From: Leishmania infantum JPCM5
Taxonomy: Eukaryota; Euglenozoa; Kinetoplastea; Trypanosomatida; Trypanosomatidae
DNA length: 64,000 nucleotides
NCBI RefSeq assembly: GCF_000002875.2
Contig: NC_009420.2
Location: forward strand, 2,542,320-2,606,319
Direction: 5' to 3'
This document shows positions 19,662 through 29,074 of this stretch, piece by piece (the first letter of the stretch is position 1; the number at the start of each line of letters is the position of its first letter). Below the pieces are notes generated by a model. The model had not been told where the DNA came from, searched no databases, and was given only the letters and a program-made list of their open reading frames with translations. A program made the position numbers and the translations under genes.

Positions 19662-21323
19662 TCAGTTCTCGACATAGATCAGGCTTGGCTCGTAGTCCTC
19701 CGGCGCCTCAAAGCCAAGCAAGTTAATGAATGTGGCGGTGACATTCGCGAGACCCGCCGCTGGCAGGTCTGTGCGCATCGCCACGCGGGGGTCGAGGCCC
19801 GCACCACCAATGAACACGGGAACCGGGGAGAGGGTGTGGGAGGTGAGAGGGAGCACATTCCCCTTCTCATCCTTTATCGGCCTGCCCTTCTTGTCGCGCT
19901 GCGCCATGTCGTCAGAGTTGCCATGGTCGGCCGTCACGATGAAGACGCCGTTGATGCTGTCCACCGCGTCCTTGAGCTTCGCCAGTGACTTGTCCACCGC
20001 CTCGACGCCGGCAATGGTAGCCTTGAGGTCGCCCGTGTGGCCAACCATATCGCCGTTGGGGAAGTTGATGCGCACCACATCGTACATGCCGCTCTTCAAG
20101 GCTTCGATGGCCGCCTCGGTGATCTCGGCTGACTTCATCTTCGGCTGCTCGTTGAAGTGGACACGGTCGCTCGGCACCTCCTTGAAGGTCTCGTGGTCCT
20201 CGTCTATCTTGCCACTGCGGTTGCCGTTCCAGAAGTAAGTCACGTGGCCGAACTTCTGCGTTTCCGAGCAGGCGAAGATCTTCAGCCCAGTGCCACACAA
20301 GTACTCCTCGCTCACGCGGGTCAGCTTCGGCGGCGGCACGAGGAAGTTGTTCGGGATGCCGAGGTCACCGTCGTACCGCATCATGCCGGCGTAGCGGACC
20401 TTCGGCACGCGCACGCGGTCGAACTTGTCGAAGTCATCATCCTCGAAAGCGCGCGTCATCTCAATCACGCGATCGCCACGGAAGTTAACGCAGAGAACGG
20501 CGTCGCCGTCCTCGATGGTGCCGAGCGGCTTGTCCTGCTCGTCTACTACGACGAAGGGCGGGTAGTACTGGTCCGTCACCTTGGGGTCCTCCTCGCGGAA
20601 CGTCGTGATGGCTTCCTTCGCGCTGTGGAAGTGGCGAGCGTCGCCGAGCACCTGCGCCTTCCAGCCGCGCTCCACAATGCTCCAGTCGGCGTCGTAGCGG
20701 TCCATCGTCACGAACATGCGGCCACCACCGCTAGCAATCGCCGCATCGCAGCCGTCCTGGCGCACCTTCGCCAGCACCGCCTCTAGCTCCTCTGTGAAGC
20801 GGAACGAAGAGCCATCGGGCACGTCGCGGCCATCGTAGAGCACGTGCACACGAACCCTCTTGGCGCCATTCTTGGCGGCGTGCTCGATGATCGAGTAGAT
20901 CTGGTTGTCCCGCGAGTGCACGCCACCGTCGCTTAGCAGGCCAATCAAATGCAGCGTGCTGCCTTCCTTGGTGAAGGCGCCGAGGAGGTAGCGATACCCT
21001 TCGCCAGTGTAGATCTCGCCACTCTTCAGCGCGTCGTCGACCAGGGAGGCACCCTGGAGGGCCACGCGTCCAGCGCCGAGGGCGTTGTGGCCCACCTCGC
21101 TGTTGCCCATATCGGCGTCGGTGGGAAGGCCCACGGCGGTACCGTGCGCTCGGACGGAGCGAAAGCGGCGGCTGTCCTGGCGCTGCGCGTCCATGAACGG
21201 GGTCGAAGCCATGTGCACCGCATCGTACTCATCCTCCGGGCCGATGCCAAGTCCGTCCATCACCACAATCAGCAGTTTGCGGCGAGGGAGACACTTGTGC
21301 GGCGTCAAGAGGAGATTCGACAT
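19662..21323 (-). CDS. PGAM: 2,3-bisphosphoglycerate-independent phosphoglycerate mutase
   Basis: A 553-aa protein, the length I recall for trypanosomatid iPGAM. It interconverts 3- and 2-phosphoglycerate in glycolysis through a phosphoserine intermediate with divalent metals, and belongs to the alkaline phosphatase superfamily. VVMDGLGIG at 20-28 supplies the first metal Asp (Asp23), and DMGNSEVGHNALGAGR (from residue 71) holds the nucleophile Ser75. Also visible are LLSDGGVHS, YDGRDVPDG, NFRGDR, INFPNGDMVGHTGD and ITADHGNSDD-like VTADHGNSDD, which together carry the remaining metal and phosphate ligands. There is no C-terminal SKL-type signal (ends IYVEN), consistent with the cytosolic location reported for this enzyme in trypanosomatids. 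The plant-like iPGAM is unrelated to the human cofactor-dependent enzyme. The first ATG at 21323 is used. Confidence 0.98.
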   Translation of the reverse strand: MSNLLLTPHKCLPRRKLLIVVMDGLGIGPEDEYDAVHMASTPFMDAQRQDSRRFRSVRAHGTAVGLPTDADMGNSEVGHNALGAGRVALQGASLVDDALKSGEIYTGEGYRYLLGAFTKEGSTLHLIGLLSDGGVHSRDNQIYSIIEHAAKNGAKRVRVHVLYDGRDVPDGSSFRFTEELEAVLAKVRQDGCDAAIASGGGRMFVTMDRYDADWSIVERGWKAQVLGDARHFHSAKEAITTFREEDPKVTDQYYPPFVVVDEQDKPLGTIEDGDAVLCVNFRGDRVIEMTRAFEDDDFDKFDRVRVPKVRYAGMMRYDGDLGIPNNFLVPPPKLTRVSEEYLCGTGLKIFACSETQKFGHVTYFWNGNRSGKIDEDHETFKEVPSDRVHFNEQPKMKSAEITEAAIEALKSGMYDVVRINFPNGDMVGHTGDLKATIAGVEAVDKSLAKLKDAVDSINGVFIVTADHGNSDDMAQRDKKGRPIKDEKGNVLPLTSHTLSPVPVFIGGAGLDPRVAMRTDLPAAGLANVTATFINLLGFEAPEDYEPSLIYVEN

Positions 21324-21398
21324 GGTGATGTGATACGCTCGCGTTTACGAATGGGGGTGAGTGAGCGACAGCGGTTGTAGAATGGCGAGCCACCGTGC

Positions 21399-21400
21399 CT
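21399..21400 (-). promoter_or_regulatory. Predicted spliced-leader acceptor AG for PGAM
   Basis: In mRNA sense, a run of C residues (about 21425-21405) ends in CGCACGCAG, leaving a 5' UTR of about 75 nt. Pattern-based. Confidence 0.4.
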
Positions 21401-22145
21401 GCGTGCGGGGGTGGGGGGTGGGGGGTACGAAGCAATGAATGCGTGTACACGTGCCTGGCAATGCCGTGAAGCACGGGAATAGGAAGAAAGACTATCGCGG
21501 GGGTAATGATGAGTGGGTGCAAACGCTGCTACTAAAGGGAGAGACGTGAATCGGCTACTGCCAGAGTTGCGCAGAAACACGACGGTGGAGGCGGTGTTGG
21601 TGGAGGGGCGAAGGGAGAGTAGTCGCATGCAAGACGAAGCATGGAAATAAAGTGGAGGGCTTTGGGAGGGGCGGATGCCAAAGAGGGTACGTGTGGCCAC
21701 GGCACTCTGCTGCGCTCCCACACTAGAGGGCTGCCTCATTTCGGATGTGTGTCGGCCATCGGGAGCCGCATGGCGTCCTCTCATCGCCCCACTTCCTCTC
21801 CCTCCCTCGCGCCGAGTCTATCAGTGCAGAAGAAGAGACAGCGAGTAGCACGAGAAGGCCATAGACGCCACACGCAGCTCCTTCATTCCCGCTGCCGCGG
21901 CCCGCTGCGCCAGTGCACCCGTACACTTTGGTCGGCGGCTAGCCTTTTATTCTGCAGGGGGTGTACGCATATGGCGGACGGTACTCTGGCACGCGGGGTC
22001 GCCTAGTTGTCATGTGCGTGCTTGGGCTACTTGCTTGTTTGGGCGCCCGCCCTACACACAAATACCGAGCTTTAGTGACGGCTAAGTCATCTGTGAAGAA
22101 GATGATTCGTGCGCGCGGGGCAAGGCGAGATGCTTTCCAGCTTTT

Positions 22146-22764
22146 CAGCGCGTCCATGCTCCGGCACGCAACATGAGTTCCACTCCACACTACAGCCGCC
22201 CTGCCACAGACCCATCGCGTGGTGCCGAGCAGCGCTAGACACGCGGGCGCCCCACACAGCACCCTGCGCCGACGCGGCCACCCGAGCACGGTCTCTGCCT
22301 CAGCCCCAAGCCCGCCCACCCACCCACCCACCCCCCAGGTCGCCTCACGGGTCGCTCCCGCTGTGCTGGTCGCCACCTGGCGCACCTCTCTCTCTCACTG
22401 TCTGGGGGGTAGCTCAGGCTCCCATCACACCAGCGGCCAGTGAGGCGGCCCAAGGAGGTACGTGCGAGCCACGCGGGCACGCTTGCCTTCTATCCTAGGC
22501 ATGGCACAAGCGTGCCCACGACCGCAGCTCGCTGCGACGCAGCGCCATCCACGGCATCAACGCCGGCATATCAGCACCGCTGAATCGCTCTCACCTCCAC
22601 CCCCACGCCGTGGGGGTACTTTTGAGCCTGTCACCACCACATGCAGCTGTGCGTTCGCGGGGACATACGGGGGGAGGGGGAGGGGGTCTGCAGGGCTGGC
22701 CCACAAATGAGGCGCTGGACCCTGAGATGCCGCACACCGAGGTGTTCCCCGTCGTCACGGGATG
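22146..22764 (-). mobile_element. SIDER2-type short degenerate retroposon, copy A (longest)
   Basis: This about 620-bp segment recurs nearly unchanged at 28.4, 36.4, 46.0 and 53.0 kb. Diagnostic shared blocks on the plus strand include tcgcgtggtgccgagcagcg, the stretch gtcgctcccgctgtgctggt near 22351, and the G-rich block near 22668-22688. Sense orientation is taken as minus because copy E continues into an A-rich tail on that strand. SIDER2 elements are Leishmania-specific remnants of ingi/L1Tc-like retroposons, commonly in 3' UTRs and reported to promote mRNA decay. Boundaries are from comparison of the five copies and good to about 10 bp. Confidence 0.85.
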
Positions 22765-22840
22765 AGCAAGCGAAAAAAAAAATGTGAGCAGCCGGCATCA
22801 CCACTGCCGGTGTATCTTGACGTCTTTGGAGGGGCATGAC

Positions 22841-24043
22841 TCACTCAACGTCTTCGCCTTCAGCTGGTGGAGGTGTACGGCCGTCGTCAGACCCCGCCGC
22901 CGGCTTCTTTTCGATCCTTTTTGCCTTGAGCTCCTCGGCCATGGCGGGGGCAGCGTCGAGGATCATTTGCAGCGCAATCACTTGGTTCGTCGCCACGGCT
23001 GTGTTCATTTCACGCACGTCGGCCATGAAAACGGCATCCTGCAGGCACCACTCTCGCGGAATCAGCTCTGGCACGTGCTCGTTGTCCACAAACCCTACCT
23101 CGTAGAAGCAGTCAAGATACCGACTCCACCCCTCGCTCGGGGAGCCCAGAAAGTCGACACAGACCAAGTACCGCTCGCTGTTCACAACACGACTGTGGCG
23201 CGGTTTTGCGATGTGGACGCGCCGGTACATACAGCACGACAGGTACAAGACAGCCCGCGACAGCGGTGAAAACGTGTCGAAGAGCTTCAGCACAAAACAG
23301 CCGCCGTTGCGTAGTAGTTTGAGGGCCGCGAGCCACTGCCCGTACATGATGCGAGATGAGATGGTTTCCTGGTAGTTGGCGACGGAGAAGTCGACGTTGA
23401 AGCCGCCGTCGGCCACGACGAGAAGCATCGGAGCAGCCTTGGTGATGGACACGAGACACTCAATGTTGCTCAGTTTGAAGATGTCGCCCGTGCCATCAAG
23501 GCCGTAGGTGCAGGTAAACTGCGGCGATTTGAGAAGGTGAGCGTACCAATCGAGTCCGCTCACGCCAGCGAGTGTCATGCCGTATCCGTGCAGCTGCCGC
23601 CACCCCTGCTTTCGGCCGGCTTGGAACAACGCCTGGCTGAAGGCGCCGGGGCCGCCGCACACATCCGCAAACGCAAAATCGCGCGGCCGCTTCTTCGACT
23701 TGCCACGCAACAGCTTCGAAAGCTCCATCCAGACCCCAGTGGACTCCATCGACTCAAGCAGCTTGTGTCCTGCGCGGTTCGAGAAGTTCCGCTGCTCCCC
23801 GCTGACAGCCAGCGGAAAGAGTTTATTGCGGGTAGCCGTGTACGTTTCCGCCGGGATGACGTCCAGCTGCGTCTTCACGGCCCACAACTGCTCTCGAAGA
23901 GCAGCTTGCTCGTCATCGAAGGCATCGCGCCAGTGGTGCTGCTTGAAGTCTTTGCAGCTCAGAGACGCCAGCGGTGGCAGTTCGGCGTCATTGCCGCGGC
24001 GAATGAGAAACTCCAAAGAGCGATCCTCGACTGTCTTCTTCAT
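22841..24043 (-). CDS. MTR1: Cap-1 2'-O-ribose methyltransferase, FtsJ/RrmJ type (MTr1)
   Basis: A 400-aa protein from the ATG at 24043. A Rossmann methyltransferase fold shows the SAM-binding motif [16 protein letters not shown] at 125-140, the catalytic Asp in VVADGGF (Asp212), the catalytic Lys in [10 protein letters not shown] (Lys253) and Glu290 in NSERYLV. With Lys94 (AGHKLLE) these make the K-D-K-E tetrad of 2'-O-ribose methyltransferases. The domain order and the GGPG-F motif match cap methyltransferases such as human CMTR1. In trypanosomes MTr1 methylates the first transcribed nucleotide of the hypermethylated cap-4 on the spliced leader, so it would act in the nucleus on SL RNA and U1. 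The last 25 residues are charged and Pro-rich. The next gene upstream in transcription is the cytochrome b5-like gene. Confidence 0.92.
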   Translation of the reverse strand: MKKTVEDRSLEFLIRRGNDAELPPLASLSCKDFKQHHWRDAFDDEQAALREQLWAVKTQLDVIPAETYTATRNKLFPLAVSGEQRNFSNRAGHKLLESMESTGVWMELSKLLRGKSKKRPRDFAFADVCGGPGAFSQALFQAGRKQGWRQLHGYGMTLAGVSGLDWYAHLLKSPQFTCTYGLDGTGDIFKLSNIECLVSITKAAPMLLVVADGGFNVDFSVANYQETISSRIMYGQWLAALKLLRNGGCFVLKLFDTFSPLSRAVLYLSCCMYRRVHIAKPRHSRVVNSERYLVCVDFLGSPSEGWSRYLDCFYEVGFVDNEHVPELIPREWCLQDAVFMADVREMNTAVATNQVIALQMILDAAPAMAEELKAKRIEKKPAAGSDDGRTPPPAEGEDVE

Positions 24044-24063
24044 TGTGCGCTCCCCCTGTCGCG

Positions 24064-24065
24064 CT
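24064..24065 (-). promoter_or_regulatory. Predicted spliced-leader acceptor AG for MTr1
   Basis: In mRNA sense, CTTTTGTTTGCTGTGGTC runs into TCTCAG, leaving about 20 nt before the ATG at 24043. Pattern-based. Confidence 0.45.
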
Positions 24066-24867
24066 GAGAGACCACAGCAAACAAAAGCGGCAGATGCCCG
24101 CTCTTAATCGAGAAAGCCAAGAGGGGCGGAGAGAGGGGGAGTTGATACCACACAAACATGAAGATATGGAAACAGGAAGGAGAGACGAAGAGATTCAGAG
24201 AGGGAGGGTGAGGAGGTGCGAGAGGCAAGAGAGTTGTGTCGTGCGGTGGGGCCCACGAGCAAAGTCATGGCGGCCACCGCTGGCGTGCTATGTACATGAG
24301 GAGTGGCCACGCACTTGTGAGGAGCTCCAGCGGCGTCAAGGTTGGAGAGTGCTCATGCCTGTCCGTAATTGCGCCCATCACCTACAGCCCTCGTGTGTTT
24401 CCTCTCTTGCCCTTTGCCCCCTGCCGTCTCTCCTGCCCTCGATCGTCGAAGGCAGAGGACACAAAGAAAAGTGCGCAGGTGGCCACAGAGCCGCAATGGG
24501 GGTGGAAGACACCCCTCCCGGGAAGCGAAACAGAGAAGGGTTGATGGGTTCAACGGAGTCGAACAGCAAAAACAGGAAGGGTGACATGGATGGATAGCCA
24601 CTTGCGTTGGGAAAATCGATAGACCTGTGCGCGTGCAGAACCACGAGAACTGGGGAGGGGCGTGCGTGGATGGAACAGGACGACCACTTGAGGAAACATG
24701 GGGGCAGTACGGCGAGAAGAGACACACAGAGTTCGACGGTTATCGGCCGTGGCGTTGGGGTCGAGAAGTGATACCGCGTCATGTTCTCCCCCTCCCCACA
24801 CATTGCCTTCTTCTGTCTTTGCGTGAGCGTGTCTTCACGATTCCTTTCGCTCCCATTTTAGTGAGCC

Positions 24868-25065
24868 CTCATGGTGCGACTCGCCTCACCGTGGCATCAG
24901 AGCCCAGTGCCCACTCTTTGTGAGGAGGCTAAGCGCCTGCAGCCTGCTCCCGGGTACGGCTTCGGGCTGTCGGTGTCTGCGGAGACGGGTGGGCCGGCAC
25001 CGTGCCGATGAAACATGCGGTCAGCATCAGGACGGAACCAGCTCACTACGAATCGAGTCGACGAT
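24868..25065 (-). mobile_element. Diverged repeat, copy 1 (SIDER1-like or other retroposon relic)
   Basis: It aligns with 47099-47290 over about 190 bp with many substitutions and small gaps. Shared blocks are cctcaccgtgg, aagcgcctgca, cgggtgggccgg versus cggtgggctggtc, and tcactacgaatcg. It is distinct from the SIDER2 copies. By location it would be in the 3' UTR of the cytochrome b5-like gene. Family name and orientation are inferred. Confidence 0.55.
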
Positions 25066-25529
25066 TCACGAAATGCAGGCATTTCCCGACTGCTTCTTTC
25101 CTGCTTCGGCTGCGTTGCGGCGCTTTTCGAGCGTAATGCGGCACGTAGACCGTGCAGTGTGCCGTAGGATTCCAGTGGACTGAGCGATGGCACACGGTGT
25201 TCGTGGGCCCAGCTCAATGGGCATCGACGCCGTGCGGTAGAGGTGGGCGCGCTGTGGTTGTGTGGGCGTATCCGTTGTTCGTAGTGGGATGGGCACACGG
25301 TGAAAAAAAAAAACAAAAAAAAAACGTTTTTTTTTCGTTGTGTGTGTGTGGGGGGGGGTGAGAACGCGCAGTCGTGCAGGCGCGCATAGCAAAGGAAAGC
25401 AGATGGAAAACCTGCCAAGGCTGCGGGTGCCCATTCATCGCTGAGGACGCGCCTGCCGCTGCGCATCCCCCTTCGTGTTTTTTGTCTGGGTTTATTTTAC
25501 TGGGCCACTCAAGCGTTCCTTTTCTTCGA

Positions 25530-25970
25530 TTATGGCGTGAGCGTCTTCTGCCGTGCATAGTACTCCTCATCCGGAACAAAGATGCCGATCACAGGGTATT
25601 TGCTGTCGAACTTTGCCGCCCACTCATCAAGGCTTTGCATGTGCTCCGGGGTGAGGTCGTCCCAGTTCGCATTTGCCTCTTCGTCACTGATCAGCATCTT
25701 GCCGAGACAGCGTGACACCTCCTTCCCAGCAAACACCGCGTACGAGTTGCCAGGACCGTAGAAGGCGGCCCCGCACGTGCAGTCATAGACCTTGCCTTTC
25801 ACAGACATGTAGATTGGTGTACCGTTCTCGCCGGTAAACTGGGCTAGCTCTGCTGCGGTGAAGGATCGCATTTCCGCTGGCCCCGCTGTCTTGGCGGCCC
25901 TGTTGCCATTGTCACTCGTGGCTTCTTCCTTGGAGTCACTGCTCCGACTCCAGAAGTTCCACCAGCTCAT
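25530..25970 (-). CDS. Cytochrome b5-like heme/steroid-binding protein of the MAPR type
   Basis: A 146-aa protein from the ATG at 25970. After a charged 33-residue N-terminus (MSWWNFWSRSSDSKEE), residues 34-98 form a cytochrome b5-like domain: RSFTAAELAQFTG, YMSVKGKVYDCT, then YGPGNSYAVFAGKEVSRCLG. The YGPG-x-Y-x-VFAG block is the signature of the membrane-associated progesterone receptor (MAPR) subfamily, which binds heme through Tyr rather than the two His of classical b5. The C-terminal part (HMQSLDEWAAKFDSKYPVIG) matches the conserved W-x-x-KF-x-x-KY-x-x-VG ending. Unlike PGRMC1 there is no clear N-terminal transmembrane helix, so it may be soluble or peripherally bound. A role in heme or sterol handling (P450 partner) is inferred from the family. 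Confidence 0.92.
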   Translation of the reverse strand: MSWWNFWSRSSDSKEEATSDNGNRAAKTAGPAEMRSFTAAELAQFTGENGTPIYMSVKGKVYDCTCGAAFYGPGNSYAVFAGKEVSRCLGKMLISDEEANANWDDLTPEHMQSLDEWAAKFDSKYPVIGIFVPDEEYYARQKTLTP

Positions 25971-27187
25971 TGAGCAACTCGTCTATGTAGCAGACCCGGG
26001 GCAGTTGCGGTGCGGCAGGCAGAACGAGATGCTGTGTGGGAAGGCAAGGCAGAAATGGAGTGGGCGATAGCGATGTAGTGAGGAAGCGGCGCACTAGTGG
26101 ACAAGGAGGTGTGAGGGAGAGCCGTAGAGGAGGCCCAAAAATTCGCTGCGCGTAGAACACGAAGCTCCACAGGACAACAACAACCAAAAGAAAAGTCGAT
26201 CTCTCGCCCCCTCTGCTTCTAAGCGGTGCAGTGGAAGGGGACAAGAGAGGAAAATGGCACTGGGGAAGAAGAGAACAAGAGACACCGGCAGAGCCACCTG
26301 TGCAGGTGACTGCCCCTACGCGCACAAATCGTAGGCGAACGACCAGGGAGCGAAAAGGTCTGCCTTCTGTTGGTTTGTGCGCAGTGGATAACGCAGATGA
26401 AGGGAGAAGGGAGAAGGACAGCGGTAGAGTGGGGAAGGGGCGAGGCGATAGCAGAGGGCGATCTAGTGCTGTGGGCAGTCACCAGCAGTCATATGCAGTG
26501 GTGTTTTTGTGTATATATGTGTGTATTCGTGGGCCATGCGCGGTGAAAGGGCGGAGATAAAGGGAGGAGGTGCACATCGGTGTGAATGGAAAAAAAAAAT
26601 AAAGGGACGAGAGATAACGGCACGGTCGTGCAACACTACCACCACTGTACGGCTGCCAATCCAGGAGCATCGAAAGTTGATAAAGAGTTGGATGAGGCCT
26701 GCTACCTGAGAAGCATTGCCCCCCCCCTTTTTCTCTCAGAGTGCCGGCAGTAACGCAGACAGGGCTGGGTCACTCCACCACATGCTAAGTGTGGTGATAA
26801 TGCCCCCCCCACACACACACACGTGCTGACGACATCGACAGAAACCATGGTCATCGCTGTGGACATCTGGGAGAGAACGAAAATGGTACATGGCACACAT
26901 AGACAAACGCCATGATGGATACGCCAACACATAAGCAGCAGCACACAAGATTAAGTGGTTTACATGACGGCCAACACTGATGTGCGCCGACGCTTTCCCT
27001 TTCCCGTGACCACGCACAGATGCAAATGTTCAACGGAATGGGAAGCGCATATACGCGCGAGAGGAGCGGGGAGAAAGGGGAAGGGGACAACAACAAAAAA
27101 GAAATGAGTGGCAGCAACCACCGAACACAAGAAGCGCGCGCAGCTCAGGCTTCGTCGAATACTGATAATCAGCATCAGTACGGCTCG
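25971..27187. other. 1.22 kb intergenic region without a recognisable gene
   Basis: Expected 3' UTR of the coiled-coil gene at 27188-27676 and 5' UTR of the cytochrome b5-like gene. It includes a short TA/GT tract at 26508-26525, a C-run at 26719-26727 and CA repeats at 26806-26823. Frames of up to about 130 codons have UTR-like composition. Confidence 0.6.
26032..26033 (-). promoter_or_regulatory. Predicted spliced-leader acceptor AG for the cytochrome b5-like gene
   Basis: In mRNA sense, TTTCTGCCTTGCCTTCCCAC ends in ACAG at this point, leaving about 61 nt of 5' UTR. Pattern-based. Confidence 0.45.
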
Positions 27188-27676
27188 CTACACCGTTGCG
27201 TACCTTCTGGCCAACGTCTCCTTCAGCTGCATACCAAAGTCCAGTGCCTTTTGGTTCATGAGCGCCCGCTGCTCCTCTGCCTTCGCTTCCCACTGCGCGA
27301 TCTCGGCCTCTCTGCGCTCAGTCAGCTCCGCTATCTTCACACGCAGCGCCTCATTCTCCGCCTCCGCCTCGTGCGCTGTCTTCTCCATATTCAGGCGACG
27401 CTGCTGGAGTTGGTCGAGATTCGATGTGGCATAGTTCGTGACAATCTTTAGCTTCACATCCAAGTCACGGCTCTCCTGCTCTGTCATCACCTCGGTCTCG
27501 GCGATGCGGCGCTCGAGCTCGGCGATCTCCGCGTTGAGGCGGAGGCCCTGGTCCGTACAAATGGACAGCATCTTTTCCACTGCTGCGCACTGCTGAGACA
27601 GAAACTCGAGCTTTTCCCTTCGGGCCGCAATCACCTCCTCCGGGGAGACGTTGCTCTTGAAACCCTTGGGCGGCAT
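27188..27676 (-). CDS. Small coiled-coil protein, possibly axonemal (DRC12/CCDC153-like)
   Basis: A 162-aa protein from the ATG at 27676 (MPPKGFKSNVSPEEV). Residues about 14-140 are nearly continuous heptads rich in Glu, Ala, Leu and Arg with no Pro or Gly, so a long coiled coil is expected. The basic MPPK start, the compact length and the end FGMQLKETLARR resemble small flagellar coiled-coil proteins such as CCDC153/DRC12 of the nexin-dynein regulatory complex. Coiled-coil similarity is weak evidence and this is only a suggestion. Confidence 0.85.
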   Translation of the reverse strand: MPPKGFKSNVSPEEVIAARREKLEFLSQQCAAVEKMLSICTDQGLRLNAEIAELERRIAETEVMTEQESRDLDVKLKIVTNYATSNLDQLQQRRLNMEKTAHEAEAENEALRVKIAELTERREAEIAQWEAKAEEQRALMNQKALDFGMQLKETLARRYATV

Positions 27677-29074
27677 CGCGCGCGAGAGAGGCTAGGGAGA
27701 CAGTATGGAAAGCAAAGAATGTGAGAAAAGAAGACGTCTATGTAATGCGTTCACCGCTGACACTGAGGCGCTGGGGCAGGCAGGCGGTGTACATACACGT
27801 CTATTAGCGTTGCGCACGGTGAGGCGAGAATTGTGCAAGAGGAGAACAAGATGATCTAGAGTGTTTGTGCGCGTGCCACCAGAGTTCCGCGTGGGTGCGG
27901 CAAAGGCAAAAGTAAGGGATTCGATGAGCTACGGTTAGAATGTCCGGGCCACTTTGAACACACACGCACCTCGGTCCGATAATGGGTACTTGGCCCTCGT
28001 TTGGGCCGGGATCAGCGTGCGTATGGCGCAATGTCTGCGGCTCCGCAACGATGTCAGCGTGCTCGGCCGGAGGGAGAGAAAGCACCAAAAACGGTTGCCG
28101 CGTTCCGCTCGCTCGCCCACGTCCAACAGGTATGCCTACCCAGCAGTGCAAGCAGAGTGGCAGGCAACAAGAGTTCTAGAAGGGGGCCCATAGCACGACG
28201 ATCAAGGAGACGCAAGAGTCCTAGTCAAACGTGCACAGCAAGGCTGATCAGCGAAAAAAAAAGCAAAGAAACAGAGAGAGAGCAAAGGCGGGGAGTGGAC
28301 GGGGAAGGGGTGGAAGAACGGATGCTTCCCGTCTTTGCTCTCTCCGAAACAAAACCAGAAACGAAGAAGCTAATGTCTCGCTTCTTCGTTTCAGCGCGTC
28401 CATGCTCCGGCACGCAACATGAGCTCCACTCCACGCTACAGCCGCCCTGCCACAGGCCCATCGCGTGGTGCCGAGCAGCGCTAGACACGCGGGCGCCCCA
28501 CACAGCGCCCTACGCCGACGCGGCCACCCGAGCACGGTCTCTGCCTCAGCCCCAAGCCCGCCCACCCACCCACCCACCCCCCAGGTCGCCTCACGGGTCG
28601 CTCCCGCTGTGCTGGTCGCCACCTGGCGCACCTCTCTCTCTCACTGTCTGGGGGGTAGCTCAGGCTCCCATCACACCAGCGGCCAGTGAGGCGGCCCAAG
28701 GAGGTACGTGCGAGCCACGCGGGCACGCTTGCCTTCTATCCTAGGCATGGCACAAGCGTGCCCACGGCCGCAGCTCGCTGCGACGCAGCGCCATCCACGA
28801 CATCAACGCCGACATATCAGTAGCCACCGAAGAAAGAAGGGGGCGAAGGCAAAAAGTCGGAGAAGAGCAAAACCAACGCACGACACGAGAAGCGGCGGCG
28901 GCAACCAAGAGACGCGGATGCGAAAGGAATCCCTTCACACGCCCAAGGAAAGAAAGGGCGAAAGAGCAGAAAGTGGCCCAAGCACATCCACACGCACCCC
29001 ATCACACATGATCGGGTAAAGAACTGCCCTACCGCCCCACGCGGCTTCTTTCTTTCACCATCTTCCTCACTTGC
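27677..29074. other. 1.40 kb intergenic region carrying a SIDER2 fragment
   Basis: Expected 3' UTR of the TMEM184-like gene and 5' UTR of the coiled-coil gene. A SIDER2 copy occupies 28392-28820. Flanks show no gene. Confidence 0.65.
28392..28820 (-). mobile_element. SIDER2-type element, copy B, truncated at its 5' end
   Basis: Nearly identical to copy A from the cagcgcgtccatgctcc end through gacatatcag, then it stops where copies A, C, D and E continue with caccgctgaatcgc. On the minus-strand reading the missing 190 bp are the 5' end, the usual retroposon truncation. It lies 255 nt downstream of the TMEM184-like stop codon. Confidence 0.85.

Larger units (their letters stand above)
21324..22840. 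other. 1.52 kb intergenic region carrying a SIDER2 element
   Basis: It holds the 5' UTR of PGAM, non-repeat sequence to about 22145, and then a near-complete SIDER2-type relic (22146-22764) that begins 77 nt after the MTr1 stop codon and would lie in the MTr1 3' UTR. No other gene was seen. Confidence 0.7.
24044..25529. other. 1.49 kb intergenic region with a diverged repeat
   Basis: Expected 3' UTR of the cytochrome b5-like gene and 5' UTR of MTr1. Positions 24868-25065 are a diverged copy of a repeat also found at 47099-47290. A-run/T-run sequence occurs at 25302-25337, followed by a G-run at 25350-25358. No gene was recognised. Confidence 0.6.

Noticed and set aside
22109..22498. Recurring open frames (about 90-250 codons) inside every SIDER2 copy
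   Set aside because: They recur only because the repeat recurs; the frames differ in length between copies and no retroposon protein motif is present.
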